A stretch of DNA of 64,000 nt from Cytophagales bacterium (GTDB lineage Bacteria > Bacteroidota > Bacteroidia > Cytophagales > Cyclobacteriaceae): the NCBI GenBank assembly GCA_017303795.1, contig JAFLBR010000018.1:36208-100207 (forward strand), read 5' to 3'. This document shows positions 55,697 through 64,000 of the stretch, in pieces. Positions within the stretch are counted from its first letter, which is position 1, and each line of letters opens with the position of its first letter. A model generated the notes under the pieces. The model saw nothing but the letters and a program-made list of their open reading frames with translations. It made no database searches and was not told where the DNA came from. The translations under genes were made by a program, and so were the position numbers.

Positions 55697-58600
55697 GTGA
55701 AGCAGGTTTTAACTTATATCGCCATTCTCTGTCTTTCTACCAGCCTGTTTGCGCAAAACGGTGGCGGTTATAGCTTTCAGGATAGCATTCGCTTAGTGCT
55801 TGAAAACACCAAAGCCACCGATGCGATGACTATCGGGGCGGCATTCAGCACCGCGTGGGGATCGTTAGGCCCCGACCAGCAACTGAAAATTCGTTCGCAG
55901 GCAAAACTCATGAAGAAAAAAGGGTTTAAGCTGCGGCCGCATCTGGTAAATTATTATGGTGCTATTGCTGCTGCTGTTACCATCGAAAATGCAGATGCTT
56001 CTAAGCTTGGCGGATTTTTTTCGGTGGCGGATAAAGTTCTTGCAGAAAATAATCCTGTTCAGGCCAATTTATACTTTCAGCTTTCGCGCGATTTTTTTGA
56101 ACAACACGCCTTGAATTACGAAAAGGCATTTAAGCTGGTGGTAAAAGATGGTAATTATAATTTTCAATATTTAGAACCGCCACCACCCGATACTACTCAA
56201 ACCTATAATTACGATGCCCCGGTTGATACCACCGCGTACAACAGACCGGCATGGCAACAGGAAATTTTTCAACCCGAAATACTGGGGCCGGTTATTACGT
56301 TCGATCAGGTGTCGCTCAATTTTATTACGGCTTATGATTCAGCCAGTCTTAACAATACAAAAGGCACATTCTCTTTGCGCGATAAACTTTTTGTTGGCGA
56401 AGGTGGAAGATTTGATTGGTCGGCAGCGGGGCTTTCGCCCGATTCGGTTTATTACGACCTCAATAAGTATAATTTCAAAACCAATCAACCTTATCTGAAA
56501 GCCGAACAAGGCCGGCTAACCTACATCGGTAAAATTCCGGGCAACGTGCCCGGTGTTTTTGAGTTTCGAAGTATCAATCATAAAACACCTCAAACCGCTT
56601 CTTATCCACGCTTCAAATCGTATGAAGCCAACATCAACCTTACGGGATTGGATAACCTGAACATGAAATATACCGGTGGTTTTGGCATGCAAGGCGCAGC
56701 CGCCAACTCCAACACCGTAAATAACGACCTCGCCACTATTGAAATTTTTGGCGAAGCAACCAAACGATTCAAAGCAGTAGGTGCTTCGTTTGGCTTTAAA
56801 GATTCGGTAATCGTTTCTCCACAAGCGCGTGTAATCATCTTTCACCAGAACGATTCTATCATTCACCCGGCTATGGAGTTGCGCTATGATTATGCGAAGC
56901 AACGCATTACCCTCAACAAAGAAAAAAGTTCTCAACGCAAAGCACCTTTCTCCTCATCTTTCTTTCAGGTTGAGTTTACAGCCGACCGCTTGGTTTGGAA
57001 TCTGAAATCCGATAGCATCAGAATGTGGGTGCAAGGCAGTGGTAAAGTTGCGCCCATGATTATTGAATCAAATGATTTTTACGATCCGGAAGGGTATCGC
57101 GAATTGCGCGGTCAGGGTTTTAACTTTCATCCACTTGCATTGGTGGTTAACAAAGCAAACGAATTAGGTACAAACGATTATTATGTGTTCGATCTGGTGC
57201 AAGAAGGTCGCTCGCTCGCAGTAGCCCGCATGGCTGCCGACTTTTTGTTTCAGCGCGGTATGATTGATTACGATGCGCGCACCGGCAGAATTCATGTAAA
57301 AGATAAAGCGATAAACTTTATTCAATCTGTAAAAGGTTTTTCCGATTACGATAATCTTAAAATCCATTCTCTTACCGATACGGTTTCCAATGCCTACATC
57401 TCTTTTAAAGATGGCCGTATGAATGTGTATGGCGTAGAAGAATTTAATGTGAGCGATTCACTTAACGTGGTGATTAAACCCGACAGTAGCCGCATTACCT
57501 TTTTGCAAAATCGCGACATCAAGTTTAATGGAACCATTAATGCTGGTAACTTCGAAATCTCCGGGCGAGATTTTACGCTGAAGTACGATAGTTTCTTCAT
57601 CAACATGAATCACATAGACTCCATTCGGTTTTATGTTACTGAAAAAAATGGAACGCGTAGAAGAGTAAACAATTCGATGGTAGGTGCCGACTCTACCGCA
57701 CAAGCCGCAAGTGGTATGCAGGCATCCAGCAACAAAACATCGGGAACACTCTTCATCAATCGCCCTGATAATAAATCGGGCAAAGAAAAAATTCCAAACT
57801 ACCCACGCTTAGATGCAACGGCTGGTGGTGTTATTTACTTTGATAGGAGCGAAGTATTAAATGGCGCATATGATCGATCGGTTTTTTTTGTAGTGCCACC
57901 ATTCAAGCTCGATAGTTTGAACGATGCCGATCCTGGCTCCATCAATTTTGAAGGCACGTTTATTTCGAGTGGAATGCTTCCGGCTTTCAAAGAGAAACTT
58001 CATACCATGCCCGATAAATCGCTCGGGTTTACGCATACAGTCCCCACTTCGGGCTATCAACTTTTTCAAGGCGATGGAAAACTTTATGGTGGCTTATCGC
58101 TCGACAATGCGGGGATTCGTGCTGCTGGTAAAATTGATTACTTAGCAGCTACTGTGGAGTCGCGCGATTTTATTTTCTATCCTGATTCTGTAGTAGGCCG
58201 TGGTAGCGTGGGCGAGATCAGAGAAAAACTTTTTGGTGCAGTTTACTTTCCACAAGTAAAACTTAATGATTACCGATTAAAGTGGTTGCCCAAGCAGGAT
58301 AAGATGAACATCAAAAACATGAAGGAGCCTTTCAGTCTTTACCAAAACTCAGCTACGCTGGATGGAAACCTGATTGTTTCCAAAAATGGTGTGGGTGGCG
58401 ATGGAAGATTAAGTACACGGGGTTCGGAAGTGCGCTCTAAAGAAATGTCGTTCTCGGCCAAAGAATTTGGTGCCCGCCATGCACGCTTCGAAGTAAAAAC
58501 CGGTAACCCGGAAAAACCCGCACTTGCCGGTAGCAATGTGAAGCTGAGTTTTAATCTCGATAAAAATTTCGCCACGGTTAGTCCTGAAGTAGCAGGTGAA

Positions 58601-60367
58601 GCCGCCATTGATTTTCCGTATGCACAATTTAAAACCTCTATACCCGAAGCGCGATGGGATTTGAACACACAAAAAATTGTGATGACCAAAGCCCCCGATG
58701 TGCCGCTGGAAGATTCATACTTCTACACCACACGTAAAGACTTAGACTCACTTAGTTTTAATGCGACAAAAGCAGAGTACGATATTCAAACGCAGCAATT
58801 AAAAGTAAGTGGTATCCCATACATTACCGTAGCCGATGCACGTATCACTCCAGAAAATAATGAAGTATTGATTCTGGAGAATGCAAAAATCGGCCAGCTG
58901 AAAAATACCACCATTGTAATGGATACGCTGAATGGTTATCACCGCCTTACTGATGGTGTTGTAGATGTTATTTCGCGTAAAGAGTTTTCAGGATATGCTA
59001 CCTATCAATATGTAAATGCAGTTAACGATACGTTTGCTATTAAGATGACAGACTTTCACCTGGAACCGATCACAGAAGCAACCAAGAATAAACGTAGTCG
59101 CGGAAACGCCAGTATGCAAACCGTGGGTAATGGTGCAGTAACAGAACAAAACAATATTCGTGTGGCGCCACGCATTTTTTATAAAGGCGATATGACCATG
59201 TATGCCACCAAGCCTGCATTGCAACTAAAAGGCTTTGTTAAATTAGATCTGAAAAAAATTAAGGATTACAAAACCTGGTTGCTCTACACACAAAGTGGTG
59301 ATGAAAAAGAAATTTACCTCGACTTTGATAACGCCATAACCGAAGAAGGTCGCAAGCCCGATGCCGGTCTGCACTTTGCCGAAGACAATGATTTGTACAT
59401 CACGTTCGTGTTCGATAAGAAAGATCCGGCCGATGATGATTTCTTTTTGCCTGCCGGATCATTGTTTTATCAGGAAGAAACAAAAGAATTCCGGATTGAG
59501 GATCGCGCTAAATCCACAGGCGAAAAACTATCGGGTAAAGTGTTTGCCTATAATGAAGATAAGCAGGAAGTACGCTTTGAAGGGCCGGTAAACTTTTTTG
59601 ATGGTACAAAAGATTTTAAAGTTACAGCTTCAGCTTTGGGATCGGGCAATCTGGAAACCGATGCCATTAAAATGAACTCATTTATTATGGTGGACATGAA
59701 TGCACCGGCCACGGTATATCAGTTAATGGCGGCCAGCATTATGGAAGTAATCAAGAATGAAGGCGTGAAAGAAGAAGGCTTGGGCGATCAGACTGAACTG
59801 CTTTATAAAATTGCCGACCTTGTGGGCGAGCGTGTAGTAAAAGATTATGAACAACGTTCGCTGCAAGGCTATGTGCCGTTGGCTACGGTGCAGGGATTGC
59901 AAAAACCGCTCGTGCTTTCGAATGTAAATCTGAAATGGTCGCAGGAACGTAAATCGTTTTATAGTGAAGGATTGCTCGGGCTGAGTCACCTGGGTCGCAA
60001 CGATCTGAATGCCGGTGTTGAAGGATTTTTAGAGATTGGTAAAAGCGAAGATGGTGCGCCTGTATTTCATCTTTTCATTAAAGCTTCGCCCGACTCGTGG
60101 TTTTATTTTGGTGTGGAGGATAATCGGTTGATGATCCACTCCTCGCTACCTGCGTTAAACGATTTTGTTTCTAAAAAAACAAATGCCAGCAAAGCCAAAG
60201 TAGGCGAACTGGTTTACATACCGGGTACAATCGATGAAACACTTTCGTGGATTAACAAATTCCGGTTAACGTACTATGGGTTGGAAGCTCCTTACGATTT
60301 AAGTTCCGGCAGCGCAGAGACTAAAAAGAAGGAGGAAAAAAAGAAAGACGAAGACGATGGGTTTTAG
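55697..60367 (+). CDS. Large secreted protein with long beta-repeat architecture (1556 residues)
   Basis: Starts with GTG at 55697. A signal peptide (TYIAILCLSTSLFAQ) is followed by a helical N-terminal part (about 30-160), a proline-rich linker near residue 163, and then more than 1200 residues of mostly beta strands with repeated forms such as RMNVYGVEEFNVSDSLNVVI, NGTINAGNFEISGRDFTLKY and DIQTQQLKVSGIPYITVADA. These recall the OstA/LptA-type or translocation-module beta jellyrolls that shield lipid in envelope transport, but I cannot prove homology. The C-terminus is a charged tail (KKEEKKKDEDDGF). It is not a recognised enzyme. An envelope scaffold or lipid-conducting role is inferred only from shape. 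Confidence 0.75.
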   Translation: MKQVLTYIAILCLSTSLFAQNGGGYSFQDSIRLVLENTKATDAMTIGAAFSTAWGSLGPDQQLKIRSQAKLMKKKGFKLRPHLVNYYGAIAAAVTIENADASKLGGFFSVADKVLAENNPVQANLYFQLSRDFFEQHALNYEKAFKLVVKDGNYNFQYLEPPPPDTTQTYNYDAPVDTTAYNRPAWQQEIFQPEILGPVITFDQVSLNFITAYDSASLNNTKGTFSLRDKLFVGEGGRFDWSAAGLSPDSVYYDLNKYNFKTNQPYLKAEQGRLTYIGKIPGNVPGVFEFRSINHKTPQTASYPRFKSYEANINLTGLDNLNMKYTGGFGMQGAAANSNTVNNDLATIEIFGEATKRFKAVGASFGFKDSVIVSPQARVIIFHQNDSIIHPAMELRYDYAKQRITLNKEKSSQRKAPFSSSFFQVEFTADRLVWNLKSDSIRMWVQGSGKVAPMIIESNDFYDPEGYRELRGQGFNFHPLALVVNKANELGTNDYYVFDLVQEGRSLAVARMAADFLFQRGMIDYDARTGRIHVKDKAINFIQSVKGFSDYDNLKIHSLTDTVSNAYISFKDGRMNVYGVEEFNVSDSLNVVIKPDSSRITFLQNRDIKFNGTINAGNFEISGRDFTLKYDSFFINMNHIDSIRFYVTEKNGTRRRVNNSMVGADSTAQAASGMQASSNKTSGTLFINRPDNKSGKEKIPNYPRLDATAGGVIYFDRSEVLNGAYDRSVFFVVPPFKLDSLNDADPGSINFEGTFISSGMLPAFKEKLHTMPDKSLGFTHTVPTSGYQLFQGDGKLYGGLSLDNAGIRAAGKIDYLAATVESRDFIFYPDSVVGRGSVGEIREKLFGAVYFPQVKLNDYRLKWLPKQDKMNIKNMKEPFSLYQNSATLDGNLIVSKNGVGGDGRLSTRGSEVRSKEMSFSAKEFGARHARFEVKTGNPEKPALAGSNVKLSFNLDKNFATVSPEVAGEAAIDFPYAQFKTSIPEARWDLNTQKIVMTKAPDVPLEDSYFYTTRKDLDSLSFNATKAEYDIQTQQLKVSGIPYITVADARITPENNEVLILENAKIGQLKNTTIVMDTLNGYHRLTDGVVDVISRKEFSGYATYQYVNAVNDTFAIKMTDFHLEPITEATKNKRSRGNASMQTVGNGAVTEQNNIRVAPRIFYKGDMTMYATKPALQLKGFVKLDLKKIKDYKTWLLYTQSGDEKEIYLDFDNAITEEGRKPDAGLHFAEDNDLYITFVFDKKDPADDDFFLPAGSLFYQEETKEFRIEDRAKSTGEKLSGKVFAYNEDKQEVRFEGPVNFFDGTKDFKVTASALGSGNLETDAIKMNSFIMVDMNAPATVYQLMAASIMEVIKNEGVKEEGLGDQTELLYKIADLVGERVVKDYEQRSLQGYVPLATVQGLQKPLVLSNVNLKWSQERKSFYSEGLLGLSHLGRNDLNAGVEGFLEIGKSEDGAPVFHLFIKASPDSWFYFGVEDNRLMIHSSLPALNDFVSKKTNASKAKVGELVYIPGTIDETLSWINKFRLTYYGLEAPYDLSSGSAETKKKEEKKKDEDDGF

Positions 60368-60720
60368 ATTTGGCGGCCTAACTCACTACAAGGCGGTCAT
60401 CGCGGTTGGGTAACTTGGTTAACACAGTGTAGTCCAATCTTAAATCCCATACCGCGATCCCGATGAAGTATTGGTGCGTTAACTATGAAAAACTTTTCAT
60501 AGTAAGCCGGTGCCATACTTAAACGGGATTCCGGAATTCGCCAGTGCTTCAATGAATTATCGGTTTGCCTATTAAAGTTAGATTTCAATCGCCCATTCTC
60601 ACGCTCCTCGGGAATGACTTTTTCATAGGTAGATTGTGCACACCAATAAATAAACCTTCCATCACAATTCTCTTTAATCCTTCTGGTGATTGAGTATTTT
60701 TTCAAACTCAATTTATCCCT
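60368..60720 (-). other. 353-bp gap with an unassigned 104-codon frame
   Basis: Between the large secreted protein and the M14 gene. The minus strand has an open frame from a TTG at 60711 to 60397. Its translation (ends MGFKIGLHCVNQ; has SLKHWRIPESRLSMAPAYYEKFF) has a natural-looking C-terminal sequence but no start or family I recognise. It may be the decayed 3' end of a lost gene. No hairpin or RNA motif is evident in the gap. Confidence 0.3.
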
Positions 60721-63294
60721 ATGAAAAACCTACTGGTTATCTGCGCGCTACTGCTTGGCGCGAATGCGTTTGCCCAAAACAATTATTTCTTTCCTGCTGG
60801 AACTACATTCGATCCGGCCATTCCCACACCCGAACAATTTCTGGGTTATCCGGTGGGCGATTGGCACACACGCCACGATCGCATCGTTTCTTACTTTCAG
60901 GAACTTGCCCGTGTATCGCCTAAAGCACATTTTCAGATAATTGGTTATACCAACGAGCGCAGGCCGCAAGTTGTGCTTACCATTACCAGTCCTGAAAATT
61001 ACGCGCGAATTGAAACCATCCGGCAGGAACATTTAAAGTTGAGCGACCCGGCACAATCGGTTAACACTGCTTCTATGCCGGTAGTAGTTACACATGGATA
61101 TAACGTACACGGTAACGAACCCAGCAGCAGCGAAGCCGCTATGCTTACTGCGTATTATTTAATTGCGGCACAAGGCGCAGAAGCGGAACGTACTTTAAAA
61201 GATGCTATCATTCACATCGATCCGAATTATAATCCCGATGGTCGCGATCGGCATAGCAACTGGGCCAACATGCATAAAGGGTTTCCCCCGGTCGCTGATC
61301 CAATGGATCGCGAACACAACGAAGTGTGGCCCGGTGGACGATTCAATCACTATTGGTTTGATTTGAACCGCGATTGGCTGCCGCTGGCACATGTGGAAAG
61401 TCGTAATCGCGTGGAGTTTTTTCATCAATGGTTGCCCAATGTATGTACCGATTACCACGAAATGGGAACCAACGCCACTAACTTTTTTGAACCGACTAAA
61501 CCGTATGGTTCTGAAAATCCGGTTGTGCCCCGCCCGAATTACGATGTGTTGAATCCCTTGTTCGCAAAATATTTTACCAAAGCATTAGATGAAATAGGCT
61601 CATTATACTTTTCGAAAGAAGCGTTCGACAATTCATATCCCGGCTATGGCTCAACCTATCCTGATATTCATGGTGGGTTGGGTTTGGTGTTTGAGCAAGC
61701 CAGCTCGCGCGGACATGTGCAGAAAAGTTCTACCAAAGAAGTAACGTTTGCCTTTACTATCCGCAACCATGTGCGCACCAGTATTGCTACTGTTAAAGCT
61801 GCGGTAGACAATCGCGAGATGTTATTAAAATTTCAACAAGACTATTTTAAAACTGCGTTGGATGAAGGAAAGAAATCAGCCGTAAAGGCATACGTGTTTG
61901 GCGATAGTAAAGATGTAAGCCGCACAAAAGCTTTCGCGGATTTGTTGGTGAAGCACAGAATTGAAACGCATCAACTTAGTGCTGACTTAAGTGTTGGCTC
62001 CAACAAATACGAAAAAGGAAAAGCGTTTGTGGTGGCTACCGATCAGAAACAATACCGGCTGGTGCGCAGTATGTTCGAGAAGGTAACAACGTTTCATGAT
62101 AGCGTGTTTTACGATGCCAGTACGTGGACGATGGCGCTGGCGTATGGCTTACCACACGATGCGTTGAATGCCACCGTTAAATTTTCGAAAGGTGAGCGCG
62201 TAACCAGCGAAAGTTTGGTGGCTGCTCCACCGGCCGTTACAAAATCAAACTATGCCTACCTGATTGAATGGAACGAATATCAGGCTGCACAAGCCTTGTA
62301 CGAATTGCTTTCTAAAAATGTATTTGTAAAAACGGCCTTCAAACCTTTTGCGGCAACAGTTAATGGCGCAAAGAAAAGTTTTGGTTACGGTACGTTGGTT
62401 ATTGCTGTGGCCGATCAACATTTGTCTGCTGATGAATTGTACAATGCAATCAAACAAACATCGGCTACAGCCGGAGTGGAAGTAATTTCGGTGGCTACGG
62501 GTTTTAGCACCGAGGGTATTGATTTAGGAAGCAACAACATTCGCACGGTGCCACAACCTAAAGTTGCTATGTTGGTAGGCGATGGCGTAGCCGCTACCGA
62601 TGCGGGTGCTATCTGGTTTCTGTTCGATTCTAAATTGAAGATGCCCATTACAAAAGTAAACACCAGCCAGTTTAATGCGTTGCGTCTGCACGAATACAAC
62701 ACGCTGATACTCGCCTCTGGAAATTATACGGCCTTAGGCGAAAGCGGAGCCACCAAAATTAAAACGTGGGTGCAACAAGGCGGTACACTTATTCTGGTAA
62801 AGAATGCCGTGAGTTGGGCGATTAACAACAAAGTGATTGAAGAACAATTGCGCAAAGAAGAAGAAACTAAAAATACCAGCCGCATGGATTACGTAACGGC
62901 TGGCGATTACCAGGGCTCACGCGCCATTGGTGGTTCTATCTACAAAGCTAATCTGGACATTACGCATCCGCTGGGTTTTGGCTATACCAACCGCGAGTTA
63001 CCCGTGTGGCGCAACACCAGTATTTTTATTGAGCCTGCTAAGAGTCCGTTTAATACCGTGATCAAATACACAGCCAGTCCGCTATTGAGTGGTTATGTGC
63101 ATGCAACCAACTTAGAGAAAATTAAAAACTCAGTTTCCTTACAGGTAAGCACTGTGGGCCAGGGTCGCGCGATTTTATTTATAGATGATCCCGCCTTCCG
63201 CGGTTATTGGTATGGCACCAACAAGTTGTTGTTTAATGCTGTGTTCTTTGGTGGATTAATGACGAGTGGTGGATTTGGAGGGGAGGAGGAGTAA
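60721..63294 (+). CDS. Secreted M14-family zinc carboxypeptidase
   Basis: An 857-residue protein with signal peptide (LLVICALLLGANAFAQ). The M14 catalytic site is complete: zinc ligands H130 and E133 in NVHGNEPSSSE and H246 in CTDYHEMG, and the candidate catalytic Glu E325 in GLGLVFEQASSRG. NPDGRDRHSNW contains the substrate-binding Asn-Pro-Asp-Gly-Arg. After the roughly 350-residue peptidase part, 500 more residues form a second, glutamine amidotransferase-like/flavodoxin-like domain with no obvious catalytic residues, as in other long Bacteroidota M14 proteins. Confidence 0.88.
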   Translation: MKNLLVICALLLGANAFAQNNYFFPAGTTFDPAIPTPEQFLGYPVGDWHTRHDRIVSYFQELARVSPKAHFQIIGYTNERRPQVVLTITSPENYARIETIRQEHLKLSDPAQSVNTASMPVVVTHGYNVHGNEPSSSEAAMLTAYYLIAAQGAEAERTLKDAIIHIDPNYNPDGRDRHSNWANMHKGFPPVADPMDREHNEVWPGGRFNHYWFDLNRDWLPLAHVESRNRVEFFHQWLPNVCTDYHEMGTNATNFFEPTKPYGSENPVVPRPNYDVLNPLFAKYFTKALDEIGSLYFSKEAFDNSYPGYGSTYPDIHGGLGLVFEQASSRGHVQKSSTKEVTFAFTIRNHVRTSIATVKAAVDNREMLLKFQQDYFKTALDEGKKSAVKAYVFGDSKDVSRTKAFADLLVKHRIETHQLSADLSVGSNKYEKGKAFVVATDQKQYRLVRSMFEKVTTFHDSVFYDASTWTMALAYGLPHDALNATVKFSKGERVTSESLVAAPPAVTKSNYAYLIEWNEYQAAQALYELLSKNVFVKTAFKPFAATVNGAKKSFGYGTLVIAVADQHLSADELYNAIKQTSATAGVEVISVATGFSTEGIDLGSNNIRTVPQPKVAMLVGDGVAATDAGAIWFLFDSKLKMPITKVNTSQFNALRLHEYNTLILASGNYTALGESGATKIKTWVQQGGTLILVKNAVSWAINNKVIEEQLRKEEETKNTSRMDYVTAGDYQGSRAIGGSIYKANLDITHPLGFGYTNRELPVWRNTSIFIEPAKSPFNTVIKYTASPLLSGYVHATNLEKIKNSVSLQVSTVGQGRAILFIDDPAFRGYWYGTNKLLFNAVFFGGLMTSGGFGGEEE

Positions 63295-63374
63295 ATTTAG
63301 TATCTTAGTTTTAGAATAAATGGCTATTAAGCCATAGAATATCCAATAGCCAGAGGTTGCCAGCAATAGTAAGC

Positions 63375-63866
63375 ATGAAGGTTAACAGAATACATATACT
63401 AATTTTCTTAACAGTACTTATGATTTCTTGCGAAGTGGATAAAAGAGTCGCGAATGAAATAGTCTTTGGAGTGTATTGCGGAGAATGTAGGATTAATTGC
63501 TCTACAATGATAAAAGTTACTGAGTATGAAGCTACTGTTGACACCACTCATGCGTTTTTTGAATGGTTATTTGACGGTAGGAAAAAAGGAGGCATCTATC
63601 ATAACATTTCAAGAGTTAGACTTTCAAGTGAGACACATCAGATTATTAAAGGAATTCTGACCGATATACCTTCTAAGATGAGCGTATATGATCAAAGTGT
63701 TGGGTGCCCAGATTGTGCTGATGGTTGCGGAATTTATTTACAAGTCAGTGATAAGCATTGGTTGATTGATCCGAAGGAGTATGATGACGGGGAATTATCA
63801 GAATTTATAAAGCTTGTGTGGTCTTATGATTCAATTGTGAGACAAGAGATATTTAATGTTCGCTAA
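63375..63866 (+). CDS. Cys-rich hypothetical lipoprotein
   Basis: A 163-residue lipoprotein (FLTVLMISC, ATG 63375; the frame opens at TTG 63357). Two clusters, CGECRINC and CPDCADGC, each a CxxCxxxC pattern, are placed 80 residues apart and could bind iron-sulfur, zinc or form disulfides outside the cell. The family is not recognised. The last 134 bp of the window contain no gene that I can support. Confidence 0.65.
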   Translation: MKVNRIHILIFLTVLMISCEVDKRVANEIVFGVYCGECRINCSTMIKVTEYEATVDTTHAFFEWLFDGRKKGGIYHNISRVRLSSETHQIIKGILTDIPSKMSVYDQSVGCPDCADGCGIYLQVSDKHWLIDPKEYDDGELSEFIKLVWSYDSIVRQEIFNVR

Positions 63867-64000
63867 ATGGAACGGGTCTGTAAAGTAAACTGTGTCAGTT
63901 AATAATTATCGTAATCATATCTGATGTTGGAATGTGGTCAACTACCCTGCAGTTGGCTTGGTGCAATGTTATAAAATTTAGTTGGGAGTTGTCCATCATT

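Noticed and set aside
1-64000. CRISPR array, tRNA, rRNA, prophage or transposase genes
   Set aside because: No regularly spaced repeats, cloverleaf sequences, rRNA stretches or DDE/tyrosine recombinase frames were seen.

Overview
The window is a gene-dense piece of a Bacteroidota chromosome, most likely from the Cytophagales. This is inferred from family content and signals: Bacteroidota-type -7 boxes (TAnnTTTG) directly in front of several start codons, few Shine-Dalgarno sequences, many lipoproteins and secreted proteins with N-terminal signals, and Bacteroidota-typical families (DUF6702, DUF3857-transglutaminase, the PG_1098-type methyltransferase, GxxExxY proteins). I see no rRNA, tRNA, CRISPR array, prophage or transposase gene.

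Layout. 1-1967: 3' part of a molybdenum hydroxylase large subunit. 1988-6153: a two-gene type IV restriction islet (McrB-like GTPase with an unusual N-terminal reading region, and McrC nuclease). 6217-13198: M20 amidohydrolase with a PIG-L deacetylase, a Tat-exported Gfo/Idh/MocA oxidoreductase, a YcaQ-type DNA glycosylase, a lipoprotein and a GT-C-like membrane protein. 13240-25000: housekeeping genes (rbfA, a LolC/E-type permease, a SNF2 helicase, an LpxL-type acyltransferase, an SDR, a DUF3857 transglutaminase, radA), a PLP enzyme and a winged-helix/ComF-like phosphoribosyltransferase fusion with a palindromic candidate operator in front of it. 25021-33950: a radical SAM protein, then a metal-efflux operon (His-rich secreted protein, CzcA, TolC-type, CzcB) running on into a LAB_N membrane protein and a methyltransferase. 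34118-41120: glutamate synthase gltBD and type III pantothenate kinase. 41304-47010: OMP-like lipoprotein, nitroreductase, beta-propeller lipoprotein, threonine dehydratase, a small membrane protein, a membrane-anchored winged-helix regulator and a YceI protein. 47062-53293: two paralogous M1 metallopeptidases separated by a GxxExxY gene framed by 18-bp inverted repeats, then HupE and a divergent DUF6702 protein. 53355-55564: tpiA and prmA separated by a RelE-type toxin-antitoxin pair. 55697-64000: a 1556-residue secreted protein, an M14 carboxypeptidase and a Cys-rich lipoprotein.

Most of the region is ordinary core genome. The accessory points are McrBC, the GxxExxY cassette, the toxin-antitoxin pair and a family of GC-rich palindromic repeats (three copies). 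One repeat copy is read in frame as part of a lipoprotein signal peptide, and another provides the Shine-Dalgarno-like sequence of the dehydratase gene. The best candidates for something undescribed are the inverted-repeat-bounded GxxExxY unit and the wHTH-phosphoribosyltransferase with its operator.
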